DNA from: Candidatus Poribacteria bacterium | Lineage (GTDB): Bacteria; Poribacteria; WGA-4E; PCPOR2b | Assembly (NCBI GenBank): GCA_028819845.1 | Contig: JAPPKS010000032.1 | Coordinates: 1 to 64,000 of the forward strand | Reading direction: 5' to 3' | Length of the DNA: 64,000 nt | Shown: positions 52,898-61,342 of the stretch, in pieces | Layout of the letters: the number at the start of each line of letters is the position of its first letter | Position numbering within the stretch: the first letter of the stretch is position 1 | Notes under the pieces: generated by a model | Seen by the model: the letters and a program-made list of their open reading frames with translations, nothing else | Database searches by the model: none | What the model was told of the DNA's origin: nothing | Made by a program: the position numbers and the translations under genes

Positions 52898-53962
52898 GTG
52901 GAATCTACGCTTCGGATTCAATCCGCGACGCTTCGCGATTATTGCACACGCCTTTTTAAGGCGGTTGGGACGCCAAACGAGGTCGCGGAGGTCGTTGCCC
53001 AAATCCTGGTAAACTCTGACCTTAAAGGGCACACCTCACACGGTGTATCGCAAATCCCCACCTACACAGAACCGGCTCGGCCGGGCTATATAGATGCGAT
53101 AGAAAAGGCGAGGCTAATTCCAGACGGGATGCCGGAGCTTGTCCGTGAAACGGCGAGCACGGCTCTCGTCGACGGTCATGTAGGTTGGGGGCATTATGCT
53201 GGACGATGGTGTATGGATTTGGCTATGGAAAAAGCCCGCGCCACCGGGATGGGCGCCGTAAGCCTTACGCGCACACATCATATCGGCCGACTCGGGGAGT
53301 TTGTCGAACAGGCTGCTGCAAAGGGTTTTATCGGCATGGTAACATCGGGCTGGGGAGGAGAAGAACCGGGCGACGCCGCGCCGTTCGGCGGTGCCAAGGG
53401 AACGCTGTCGACTAATCCCATCGCGCTCGGAGTGCCATCCGCGGATGGCAATCACTTTATTTCCGATTTCGCAACCACAATGCTCTCCGGCGCAAAAATT
53501 CACCTCGCCCGTGTTAAGGGAACAGAGCTTCCGCCGGGGTGCATTATTGACAAGCACGGACAGCCGAGCGTCAATCCCGGCGACTTTTTTGAGGGCGGAA
53601 ACATGCTTGTCTTCGGCGGATATAAGGGATATGCATTCTCTCTGCTGACGTGTTTGATTGGCGGTCTTGCAGCGGTTAGCCCCGACTCGGAACGGATGGG
53701 CGGCACCTTCTTCCAAGCAATTGACATTAGCGTTTTTCAACCGCTGGACGCGTACCAACAAGCTGTCAACGATTTTCTTGCGGGGATTCGATCCATCCCG
53801 CCAGCGCCCGGTTTTTCCGAAGTGCTTGTTCCCGGCGACCCGGAGCGGCAGGCTGAAGAAAGGCAAGCGCGAGAAGGGATTGAACTGCCGGCTACAGTTT
53901 GGACGTTAATCTTGGAACACGGCAAGAAGTACGGCGTACACGAAAACGAATCAACTGACTAA
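52898..53962 (+). CDS. Malate/L-lactate dehydrogenase-family oxidoreductase (Ldh2)
   Basis: A 354-residue NAD(P)-dependent 2-hydroxyacid dehydrogenase of the Ldh2/ureidoglycolate/malate family. GTG 52898 follows AAAGGAGA. The opening RIQSATLRDYCTRLFKAVGT is typical, as are DLKGHTSHGVSQIPTY (catalytic His), TRTHHIGRLGEFVEQAA and NPIALGVPSADGNHFISDFA. It has the usual length. It lies 28 bp before the TIM-barrel isomerase, so both probably act in one sugar-acid route. The natural substrate could be a 2-keto or 2-hydroxy acid such as diketogulonate or ureidoglycolate. Confidence 0.9.
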   Translation: MESTLRIQSATLRDYCTRLFKAVGTPNEVAEVVAQILVNSDLKGHTSHGVSQIPTYTEPARPGYIDAIEKARLIPDGMPELVRETASTALVDGHVGWGHYAGRWCMDLAMEKARATGMGAVSLTRTHHIGRLGEFVEQAAAKGFIGMVTSGWGGEEPGDAAPFGGAKGTLSTNPIALGVPSADGNHFISDFATTMLSGAKIHLARVKGTELPPGCIIDKHGQPSVNPGDFFEGGNMLVFGGYKGYAFSLLTCLIGGLAAVSPDSERMGGTFFQAIDISVFQPLDAYQQAVNDFLAGIRSIPPAPGFSEVLVPGDPERQAEERQAREGIELPATVWTLILEHGKKYGVHENESTD

Positions 53963-53990
53963 GCCGCCTACCTACCGATTGAGAAGACAC

Positions 53991-54866
53991 ATGCAAATTG
54001 CGCTTGACCCCTGGATGATACGAGACCGTTCGCTGACTGAAGTTTGCCGTTTCGCCGCTGAAACCCAACACCAGTGGATTGAACTGTCACCGCGCGACGA
54101 TTTCTTGCCCTTGTTCATAAGCCCCAGAGCAAATCGAGATAATGTTGCCGAGTTGAAGCGTGCGTTGCGCAACTACAACGTCGGACTAGCCTCCATGTGG
54201 ACAGTGTACCGGTGGTCTGAACCCGACAACGCCGAAGCGCGCGCAGCGGCTGTCAACTACTGGGAAAAAGCGATTCAGGTGGCAGTTGAACTCGAGTGCT
54301 CCCACCTCAACTCGGAGTTTAGCGGCAACCCGGACACCCCGGAAGCGTGTGACGCAGCGTTCTGGCGATCCATGGAGGATATTGTTCCTATTCTTGAACG
54401 GGAAAACATCACCATGGCGATTGAACCGCATCCGGGCGACTTTGTTGAAGACGGAAATAGTGCAGTAGACATTATCCGTGCGATTGGGTCGCCTAATGTC
54501 AGATACCTGTATTGTGCGCCCCACACTTACCACATGGGCGGTAATATGACCGAGATGATTCGCTACGCGGCGCCGGTACTGGATCACGTCCATGTCGCCG
54601 ATACGCTCGATCACCGGATTCCGGTTCGTTATATCGTCAATCCTCTTGAATCCCCAGTCCGCATTCATCAACATCTAAACATTGGGGAGGGAGACATTGA
54701 CTGGGAGATGTTCTTCCGTACGCTTCAGGAGGTCGGTTTTGACGGCGTTATGACCAACTCAGTTTTTGCGTGGCCGGATAAAGCCGAAGAGTCGGCGAAG
54801 TTCATGGCGAAACAGATAAACGAGTATCTTGAACGGTTCGACTTTGGAACCCATAATCCGGCATGA
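53991..54866 (+). CDS. TIM-barrel sugar isomerase/epimerase-like protein
   Basis: A 291-residue xylose-isomerase-like TIM barrel. ATG 53991 (MQIALDPWMIRDRSL) is chosen over TTG 53979. It carries VELECSHLNSEFSGN, ITMAIEPHPGDFVEDG (metal-site Glu), LYCAPHTYHMGGNM (a His-rich segment), HVHVADTLDH and a final GFDGVMTNSVFAWP. It follows the dehydrogenase gene by 28 bp. The substrate is not known. Confidence 0.87.
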   Translation: MQIALDPWMIRDRSLTEVCRFAAETQHQWIELSPRDDFLPLFISPRANRDNVAELKRALRNYNVGLASMWTVYRWSEPDNAEARAAAVNYWEKAIQVAVELECSHLNSEFSGNPDTPEACDAAFWRSMEDIVPILERENITMAIEPHPGDFVEDGNSAVDIIRAIGSPNVRYLYCAPHTYHMGGNMTEMIRYAAPVLDHVHVADTLDHRIPVRYIVNPLESPVRIHQHLNIGEGDIDWEMFFRTLQEVGFDGVMTNSVFAWPDKAEESAKFMAKQINEYLERFDFGTHNPA

Positions 54867-54938
54867 ATATTTCCCCGCACGTATGGCAAGCGTTAGGCAA
54901 AGAGAAATCGGATTCGACGGAATCATCAGGAACGGTGC

Positions 54939-55352
54939 ATGATGCGTGTTGAGAACAACAACCGCTGTTTCGCTTGTGGTAAAGAGAACCCATTTGGTCT
55001 GCAAGTCCATCCTGAAATTTCGCCGGACGGGATGCAGGTTAAGATTGAATGTGTCCCGCCGGATCACTTCCAAGGGTGGGCAAATATAGTGCACGGCGGT
55101 ATCTTGAGCACGTTATTGGACGAGGCGATAACGTACGTGGGCATCGCTAATTTTGATGGGCCTGCGGTGACTGCGCAACTCGATATTCGTTTCAAAAATC
55201 CCGCACGCGCCGGACAGAAGCTTCTCGTGACAGCCAATCGCCTGAAAGCCGGAAAGCGGCTCATTGAGGTTGTTGCGGAGATTAAACTGCAGGATGGAAC
55301 ACAGATTGCCGAAGGAACCGGGAAAGTTATGAAGGCCGCTGGGGCTTTCTAG
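54939..55352 (+). CDS. PaaI-family thioesterase
   Basis: A 137-residue single hotdog-domain thioesterase. The family motif HGGILSTLLDEA is present (about residue 54), and CFACGKENPFGLQVHPEI at the start is typical of the subgroup that opens with a CxxC. It hydrolyses acyl-CoA substrates in the cytoplasm. It has no close functional partner among its neighbours. Confidence 0.88.
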   Translation: MMRVENNNRCFACGKENPFGLQVHPEISPDGMQVKIECVPPDHFQGWANIVHGGILSTLLDEAITYVGIANFDGPAVTAQLDIRFKNPARAGQKLLVTANRLKAGKRLIEVVAEIKLQDGTQIAEGTGKVMKAAGAF

Positions 55353-55440
55353 GTACTGTTCACTTTACGCCGTTTGGGCAATCTAGGCAAACTGTTTCGA
55401 AAGGATATCATTTGCGATTGCCGAATCGCATTTGAGCCAA

Positions 55441-57078
55441 ATGAGTCGCCGATATCTCATCAATTTTGATTCTGCGGAGTTGCCGCGGATCGACACCGAT
55501 TTTTTGGTAATTGGAAGCGGCAGCGCTGGATTAAGGGCAGCCATTGAAGCCAATCGCCACGGGGATGTTGTGTTAATCACAAAAGGCGCGCTTCAAGAGA
55601 GCAGCACGCGGTATGCACAAGGCGGCATCGCCGTTGCGATGAGTGAGGATGACGAAATCGGGTTCCATGTCGAAGATACGCTTAAAGCGGGAGCTGGGCT
55701 CTGCAATGAAAAAGCTGTACAAATCATGGTTGAGGAGGGCATTGAACGGGTCTCGGAACTAATTCAATGGGGCGCAAATTTCGACAAGGAGGGAGAAACC
55801 CTCGGATTCACGCAAGAAGCGGCGCACCAACGCCGGCGTATAGTTCACCGAGGCGACGCTACTGGCGCAGAAACCACGCACGTTTTAGTTACGCATCTCA
55901 AGAAACAAAAGCGGATACAAGTTATTGAGTACGCCTTCGCGGTCGATTTAATGACACAGGGCAACACCTGCTACGGAGCGGCCGCCCTCATTGATAACAC
56001 CCTGCACTGCATCTTTGCCAAAGCCACAATTCTCGCAGCAGGTGGGCTGGGGCGAATCTATCAATGCACGTCGAACCCAAAAGTCGCAACGGGTGACGGT
56101 TTCGCCCTGGCTTGGCGAGCAGGTTGTGAAATGATGGATATGGAATTTGTCCAATTTCATCCAACCACGCTGTTCCTGATGGGAGCCCCCCATTTCTTAA
56201 TCTCCGAAGCCTTGCGGGGCGAGGGCGGAACCTTAATCAGCGCGCGCGGCGAACGGTTTATGGGCAAATACCACGAACTGGAAGAACTTGCGCCACGAGA
56301 TGTGGTGAGCCGCGCCAACCTTAGCGAAATGGAATTAACAGATTCCCCCTGCGTCTACTTGGATATCACACACCTATCGCCGAATTTCATACAGAACCGC
56401 TTCCCAACAATCTACCATACCTGCAATCAGTACGGAATTGACATTACCACGGATTTAATCCCGGTTCGACCCGGAGCACATTTCATGATGGGCGGTGTTC
56501 GAACAAATATGAATGCCGAAACGGGTATTCGCGGCCTTACCGCTTGTGGGGAAGTTGCGTGCACCGGCGTCCATGGCGCGAATCGGCTCGCGAGTAATTC
56601 ATTGCTTGAGTGTATCGTTTTTGGCACACGTGCGGGAAAAGCCGCGGCTGAATACGCGGGGACATTGGACACACAAGTGCACGCGAGTGTTCGGATTCAG
56701 TCATATGACGAATCAGAATCCAGCAGCGATAAATTCAATGACACATCCAATCCGACCGTAGATGTCAATACAGCCCAAGAAATAATCCGAGAGCTAATGT
56801 GGAGACACGCCGGCATACTCCGGAATGGCGAGGACCTAAAGAAAGTTGCGGATGCGTTAGCGCCATTGGATCGGTCAATATCGGGAAATCAAATTGAAGC
56901 GCTTGAGTTGCAGAATATGCTTGAAGTAGCGAGGTTGATAACACGCATAGCTATAGCGCGTACCGAAAGCCGCGGCGGGCATTATCGGGAGGATTACGCT
57001 GAAAGAGATGACACAAATTGGCGAAAACACCTCGTGGTTCGCCGAAATGAGCCGACGTTGAGATTTGAACCGGTGTAA
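55441..57078 (+). CDS. nadB: L-aspartate oxidase NadB
   Basis: A 545-residue FAD enzyme that oxidises L-aspartate to iminoaspartate, the first step of bacterial NAD synthesis. It has the dinucleotide motif VIGSGSAGLRAAIEA, the FAD/active-site blocks SSTRYAQGGIAVA and RRRIVHRGDATGAETTHVLV, the segment EFVQFHPTTLF, and a C-terminal helical domain with RTESRGGHYREDYAERDD. The ATG at 55441 gives a start like other NadB proteins; TTG 55432 is possible. nadA and nadC are not nearby. Confidence 0.95.
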   Translation: MSRRYLINFDSAELPRIDTDFLVIGSGSAGLRAAIEANRHGDVVLITKGALQESSTRYAQGGIAVAMSEDDEIGFHVEDTLKAGAGLCNEKAVQIMVEEGIERVSELIQWGANFDKEGETLGFTQEAAHQRRRIVHRGDATGAETTHVLVTHLKKQKRIQVIEYAFAVDLMTQGNTCYGAAALIDNTLHCIFAKATILAAGGLGRIYQCTSNPKVATGDGFALAWRAGCEMMDMEFVQFHPTTLFLMGAPHFLISEALRGEGGTLISARGERFMGKYHELEELAPRDVVSRANLSEMELTDSPCVYLDITHLSPNFIQNRFPTIYHTCNQYGIDITTDLIPVRPGAHFMMGGVRTNMNAETGIRGLTACGEVACTGVHGANRLASNSLLECIVFGTRAGKAAAEYAGTLDTQVHASVRIQSYDESESSSDKFNDTSNPTVDVNTAQEIIRELMWRHAGILRNGEDLKKVADALAPLDRSISGNQIEALELQNMLEVARLITRIAIARTESRGGHYREDYAERDDTNWRKHLVVRRNEPTLRFEPV

Positions 57079-57183
57079 GCATTAACGTAATTAACGCTAA
57101 TCGCAATCTATGTTGATAAAAAGCCACGCTCTATAGCAAGAACACGTTTTCATCGCTTTTACAGAATTATTTGGGAGATTCCT

Positions 57184-57771
57184 ATGTCAGAGATTATAAC
57201 TCAGAGTGAAATTCAGAATTACAAAGGGATTCTACAACAACTCTGTCATACGAGGAACCTGGGAGAACCGTTGTACGAATCTATTCAGCAAGGAAAACCG
57301 GACTCGCCTAGCTGGATTGTAACCGTTAAGTATGGGCAATCTAATTACATAACTCCTGCGCCGATACACGGTTCGAAGCGACTTGCGGAACAAGCGGCAG
57401 CCGAACAGGTTATTGAGGCTATTGAGTCACGGCAAGAAGCTTTTTTGGCGGGCAATCCCTTTGACGGTGAGCAAAAAGCGGTGCAATCATCTGAAGCCAA
57501 CACCGAAGTTGAACTGACAACAAGTGAAACACCTACGACGGATACGCTTCATGTGCCCACCGAACTAGTTGCGAGCGCACTCGGTATTGCGAATCATCGG
57601 TTGACAACGTTACGCAGTGGCACCCGCTACCGCGAGGTTGCAGAATCGAATAACGGGAGTCAAATGTTCGCACAGAAGCTAGCCGAATTAACTATGAGAA
57701 TTGTGCGTGAGGTTGCTGCTGCTGCAGAGCGCTCCAATATTAAATTCGGTGGGAATGTTAGTAAAAATTGA
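57184..57771 (+). CDS. Stand-alone double-stranded-RNA-binding-domain protein
   Basis: A 195-residue protein from ATG 57184. Residues about 10-80 form a dsRBD: NYKGILQQLCHTRNLGEPLY, then SPSWIVTVKYGQ and the diagnostic GSKRLAEQAAAEQVIEA helix. The central part is acidic and Thr-rich, and the last 60 residues are helical (RLTTLRSGTRYREVAES, then MFAQKLAELTMRIVREVAA). In bacteria this domain is normally the tail of RNase III; here no nuclease domain accompanies it. It may bind structured RNA or antisense duplexes. It stands alone between nadB and the iron genes. Confidence 0.8.
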   Translation: MSEIITQSEIQNYKGILQQLCHTRNLGEPLYESIQQGKPDSPSWIVTVKYGQSNYITPAPIHGSKRLAEQAAAEQVIEAIESRQEAFLAGNPFDGEQKAVQSSEANTEVELTTSETPTTDTLHVPTELVASALGIANHRLTTLRSGTRYREVAESNNGSQMFAQKLAELTMRIVREVAAAAERSNIKFGGNVSKN

Positions 57772-57915
57772 ATACATTCAGGGCACTCAAGCGATTTCTT
57801 TAGCGAACACCGACGCAAAATTGTGATTGTGCAACAGCAACCAAGGGTTACGCGAAAAACTCGGTTTCTTTTCAAGCGGTGTATTGCCTTCTTGAATGAG
57901 GCGGTTCAAAAATTT

Positions 57916-57945
57916 TTGACATACAATTGATGTAGGTGCTATAAT
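57916..57945 (+). promoter_or_regulatory. Consensus sigma-70 promoter with no gene behind it
   Basis: TTGACA (57916-57921) and TATAAT (57940-57945) are both perfect consensus boxes, 18 bases apart. Downstream lie a Fur-like palindrome and then the 3' end of bfr on the other strand. No reading frame of note starts after it. Confidence 0.8.
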
Positions 57946-57963
57946 TTTAGTTTGTTAGGCAAG

Positions 57964-57984
57964 TGAAACTGAGTCTCATTATCA
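57964..57984. promoter_or_regulatory. Fur-like palindrome just after the promoter
   Basis: On the minus strand the site reads TGATAATGAG-A-CTCAGTTTCA, a 10-1-10 palindrome with 8 of 10 positions matching, close to the TGATAAT core of Fur boxes. It begins about 12 bases after the expected transcription start. A repressor bound here would block the transcript. The neighbourhood of bfr and iron-transport genes supports an iron-responsive regulator. Confidence 0.55.
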
Positions 57985-58129
57985 CATTTTGGTTGCATTT
58001 CAAAGCGAGGGTGAAAGCCAACTCGGTGGTTTGGGTTGTAATGCAATGGGTTCGCCAGGCAACTCCTGTATAAGTAATCTTGCTGTTACCTTGAGGTTAG
58101 CGACTTGCTATTGTTTGAAGCGGGGCTGA
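57985..58129 (+). ncRNA. Possible small RNA from the Fur-like promoter
   Basis: The transcript from about 57952 would include a stem made of TTGCATT (57993-57999) and AATGCAA (58040-58046). It has no proper open frame apart from a 10-codon MQWVRQATPV. It would run on into antisense of bfr. No terminator was recognised. This is a candidate for an iron-regulated or bfr-antisense RNA, but I do not recognise it as a known family. Confidence 0.3.
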
Positions 58130-58609
58130 TTACGCTTCGTCGGAGCCAACTTGTTGTGCAAGGTAGTTTTGGATACCCATTTGGTTAATCTGATCCAACT
58201 GGGCTTCAATCCAGTCGACGTGGTCTTCCTCATCTTTGAGAATCTCTTCTAGAAGTTCTCGTGAACCGGCGTCTTTGTGGGTAATAGCGAGTTCAATAAA
58301 TTCATTCAACCGCTCAACGGCTTCTTTCTCAAGGTCAAGGTCGTTATCCATCATTTCTTCGACAGTCGTGCCAATCCTAATCTCAAAATAACGCATCATG
58401 TTAGGCATTCCGTTGAGATACAGAATCCGCGCGATAAGTTTTTCGGCGTGCCTCATTTCTCCGATCGCATGCTCACGAATCGCTTGGTGGAGATGATGGT
58501 ATTGCCAATTTTCGCAGATTTCGGAGTGGGCAAAATACTGATTGATTGCGGTAAGTTCGGATGTTAATACTTCGTTAAGTACTTCGATGATTTCGGGATG
58601 GCCGTCCAT
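58130..58609 (-). CDS. bfr: Bacterioferritin
   Basis: A 159-residue iron-storage protein that assembles into a 24-subunit shell. The ferroxidase ligands are visible: Glu18 in TSELTAINQY, Glu and His in IGEMRHAEKL (residues about 51 and 54), Glu in LDLEKEAVERL and the Glu-His pair in LKDEEDHVDWIE. The Met in GEMRHAEKL is the usual haem ligand of Bfr. Promoter boxes on the minus strand are TTGACA (58708-58703) and TATACT (58684-58679), separated by 18 bases. It diverges from the iron ABC operon, so storage and uptake share a regulatory region. Confidence 0.95.
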   Translation of the reverse strand: MDGHPEIIEVLNEVLTSELTAINQYFAHSEICENWQYHHLHQAIREHAIGEMRHAEKLIARILYLNGMPNMMRYFEIRIGTTVEEMMDNDLDLEKEAVERLNEFIELAITHKDAGSRELLEEILKDEEDHVDWIEAQLDQINQMGIQNYLAQQVGSDEA

Positions 58610-58678
58610 TGTTTTCTCCTTTACGCTTGGAAGTGTTAGCCTTTATGAGAACCGTTCAAATTTGAGTACACACATAAT

Positions 58679-58708
58679 AGTATAGTTGAGCGTGGTTCTA
58701 GATGTCAA
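58679..58708 (-). promoter_or_regulatory. Sigma-70-type promoter of bfr
   Basis: On the minus strand TTGACA (58708-58703) and TATACT (58684-58679) are separated by 18 bases. The transcript start would be about 60 bases upstream of the bfr ATG. The region is shared with the divergent iron ABC operon, so regulators could act on both. Confidence 0.75.
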
Positions 58709-58769
58709 GTGGGGAAGCTATAAATCCCTTTGCGCCTTGAATCCAATATTACAGCAACGGGAGATTACA

Positions 58770-59768
58770 ATGTTGAGATATTCCGCTGGAGTTTTAGGTT
58801 TACTCTTAAGTGCAACAATATTCGGAACAACAGATGCCAAGGAATTGGTGATGTATTCCGGGAGAAGCAAAAGTCTAGTCGAGCCAATCATTAAACAGTT
58901 TGAGAAGGAGAACGGTACAGAAGTCAAAGTTCGATACGGCGACACCGCCCAGTTGGCGGTTGCTATACTGGAAGAGGGCGCAAAAAGCCCGTCGGATCTG
59001 TTTTGGGCTCAGGATGCCGGCGCGCTGGGTGCGTTGAGCAAGCAAAATATCTTCAGCCGATTGCCTGACAGGATTTTATCCGAATCTCCGGAACGCTTTC
59101 GAAACGTTGACGGCACGTGGGTTGCAACCAGCGGCCGAGCGCGCGTTCTTGCCTACTCGCCGGAACGCGTCAACCCGAAAGCGTTACCCGATAGTATATT
59201 TGACCTCACCCATCCCATGTGGAAGGGCCGAATCGGTTGGGCGCCGCAGAACGCATCGTTCCAAGCTTTCGTAACCGCAATGCGAGTTTTGGAAGGCGAG
59301 AAGAAAACCGAGAGCTGGCTGCGAGCTATGAGGGAAAACAAAACCAAAAATTATGCGAAGAACACCCCGATTATCCAGGCGCTTGCCGCTGGAGAGATTG
59401 ATTTAGGATTGCCAAACCACTACTATCTCTTGCGCTTCAAAAAGGGCAATGCAAAGTTCCCGGTCGATCAGACCTTCTTCAAAGCCGGCGACGCGGGAAA
59501 TCTAGTCAACGTGGCTGGCATAGCGCTACTGAAGAGCAGCAAGCGGTCTGAAGAAGCGTTGGCTTTCATCGAGTTTTTAATATCCATCAAAGCACAGCAG
59601 TTCTTTACGAGCGAAGTCTTCGAGTACCCGGTTACGGATAAGGTGATTCCCAACGCCAAACTGCTGTCTCTGGACGACCTTCTCAATCAGATACCAGCGC
59701 TAAACCTAGAGGATTTAGACGATCTGGATGGTACGCTGAAGCTATTGAGGAAAGTCGGTCTGCTATGA
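58770..59768 (+). CDS. fbpA: Fe(III) ABC transporter, substrate-binding protein
   Basis: A 332-residue periplasmic iron-binding protein of the FbpA/AfuA family. ATG 58770 follows GGGAG; a signal peptide ends near TTDAKELV. The mature part begins ELVMYSGRSKSLVEPIIKQF, with DLFWAQDAGALGALS next. The di-tyrosine iron site is LPNHYYLLRF. Its stop overlaps the start of the permease gene by ATGA. Confidence 0.93.
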   Translation: MLRYSAGVLGLLLSATIFGTTDAKELVMYSGRSKSLVEPIIKQFEKENGTEVKVRYGDTAQLAVAILEEGAKSPSDLFWAQDAGALGALSKQNIFSRLPDRILSESPERFRNVDGTWVATSGRARVLAYSPERVNPKALPDSIFDLTHPMWKGRIGWAPQNASFQAFVTAMRVLEGEKKTESWLRAMRENKTKNYAKNTPIIQALAAGEIDLGLPNHYYLLRFKKGNAKFPVDQTFFKAGDAGNLVNVAGIALLKSSKRSEEALAFIEFLISIKAQQFFTSEVFEYPVTDKVIPNAKLLSLDDLLNQIPALNLEDLDDLDGTLKLLRKVGLL

Positions 59769-61342
59769 GAACTCTTCTCGCGCGCCAACTTTCTCCCTGG
59801 TACTTAACGGTTCCTGCGATTACAGTAGGAACAGGGGTTCTCTTGCCGTTGGCTTACCTACTCGTCCGAGCCTTCCAAGCGGAAGCAGCGGATCTCACAC
59901 AGATAGTCTTCCGCGCGAGAAATCTGTACCTCTTTGTGAATACATTTCTCCTTGCCGCTGGGGTCCTTGCCGTCGGCGGGTTATTGGCAACGCCTCTTGC
60001 GTGGCTCACCACCCGCGCGGAACTCAGAGGCAACCGGATTTTTACCTTGTTGGGCGTCTTGCCGCTGGCGATTCCGGGTTACGTAATGGCGTACACACTG
60101 TTGGGACTGAGCGGACCCGATGGAGTTGTAGCGAGTCTATTCGGGTTTAGGTTACCGCGTCTTAGCGGTTTTTGGGGTGCGCTCATTGCGCTAAGTTTCT
60201 GCACGTTTCCATATCTTTTCATGAATATACGTTCAGCGTTGTTGGGACTTGACGCCGCGCTCGAAGAATCTGCGCAAAGTCTGGGATACAGGACATGGGA
60301 AGTTTCCCGATATGTGGTTATGCCGCAACTTCGCCCGACGCTTTACGCTGGCGGGCTAATCGTCGGGCTGCACGTTCTCGGAGATTTTGGCGTGGTTTCA
60401 TTGATGGGCTACGAAACCTATAGTTACGCGCTTTACTCGCAAAGGCAGTCCTTCGACCGCACCTACGCGGCTTGGCTGGCATTGATGCTTCTCGCACTTG
60501 CCGGGGTCTTCATCGCCATTGAGGCTAAACTGTTGCGCGGCACCAGACTTCACCGCACGGGAAGCGGACCGCCACGAAAGGTGGCGTTAATCCCGCTTGG
60601 TGCTTGGCAGGGGCCTGCATATATTTACCTTGGCGTTTTAGCATCCGCAAGTGTAATTCTACCTACTGTCACAATCTGTTTCTGGATGCTGAAGGAAAAT
60701 GTACCTTCAAATATTCAATCCCTGTACGAGGCGCTCTCTGGATCAATCTTTGCTTCCGCTCCCGCTGCGCTTCTCTCCACTTGCTTTGCGGTGCCGCTCG
60801 CATATTTGGGCGTGCGTTACCCCACGTTCCTCTCCCGACTCCTAGAACGTGTGGCATATTTCGGTTACGCGACGCCGCCCGTGGCACTTGCTCTTGCGCT
60901 CATCTTCTTCACGCTACCACTATCCGGTATTTATCAGACGCTTTGGGTCTTGGTTTTTGCCTACACATTGCACTTCCTCGCTGAATCTATTGGGCCCGTC
61001 CGAGGTGCGCTCTATCAGGCGCCGCCTCGATTGGAGGAGGCAGCTCAATCTCTTGGCTATACGCCTCTGCGGGCGTTTTTCAAGGCGACGTTTCCGCATT
61101 TACGCGGCGGGCTTACTGCGAGTACGGCTTTAGTTTTTCTCTCTGCCATGAAAGAACTTCATCTCACGGTCTTGCTCTCTCCCGCGGGGTACGAGACGTT
61201 GGCGGTAAACGTCTGGAGTTACACAAACGAAGTTGAATTTGCGAAAGCGGCGCCGTACGCTCTGGCGATACTGCTATTCTCGGCACTGTTTGTGGGACTT
61301 CTGCTTGTCCAGGAAAGGATTCCCCATGAAACCCCTGCTTAG
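59765..61342 (+). CDS. fbpB: Fe(III) ABC transporter, permease
   Basis: A 525-residue permease with two BPD_transp_1 halves, about 12 transmembrane segments. The two EAA loops are clear: EESAQSLGYRTWEVSRYVVM and EEAAQSLGYTPLRAFFKATF. Both halves in one chain is the FbpB/AfuB form. It overlaps fbpA by four bases and the ATPase gene by 17. Confidence 0.93.
   Translation: MRTLLARQLSPWYLTVPAITVGTGVLLPLAYLLVRAFQAEAADLTQIVFRARNLYLFVNTFLLAAGVLAVGGLLATPLAWLTTRAELRGNRIFTLLGVLPLAIPGYVMAYTLLGLSGPDGVVASLFGFRLPRLSGFWGALIALSFCTFPYLFMNIRSALLGLDAALEESAQSLGYRTWEVSRYVVMPQLRPTLYAGGLIVGLHVLGDFGVVSLMGYETYSYALYSQRQSFDRTYAAWLALMLLALAGVFIAIEAKLLRGTRLHRTGSGPPRKVALIPLGAWQGPAYIYLGVLASASVILPTVTICFWMLKENVPSNIQSLYEALSGSIFASAPAALLSTCFAVPLAYLGVRYPTFLSRLLERVAYFGYATPPVALALALIFFTLPLSGIYQTLWVLVFAYTLHFLAESIGPVRGALYQAPPRLEEAAQSLGYTPLRAFFKATFPHLRGGLTASTALVFLSAMKELHLTVLLSPAGYETLAVNVWSYTNEVEFAKAAPYALAILLFSALFVGLLLVQERIPHETPA

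Larger units (their letters stand above)
57772..58129. other. Intergenic region with a consensus promoter, a Fur-like palindrome and a possible RNA
   Basis: About 360 bp with no protein-coding frame of note. Promoter at 57916-57945, palindrome at 57964-57984, and a stem at 57993-57999/58040-58046. The region runs into the 3' end of bfr, which is on the opposite strand. Confidence 0.55.

Noticed and set aside
53114-53866. 250-codon frame on the minus strand
   Set aside because: Antisense to the Ldh2-type dehydrogenase, which is clear by motifs; a shadow.
57985-58075. Known riboswitch (fluoride or SAM type)
   Set aside because: Short matches such as GGGTTCGCCAGG recall conserved riboswitch pieces, but the expected order of conserved blocks is missing and no regulated gene follows.
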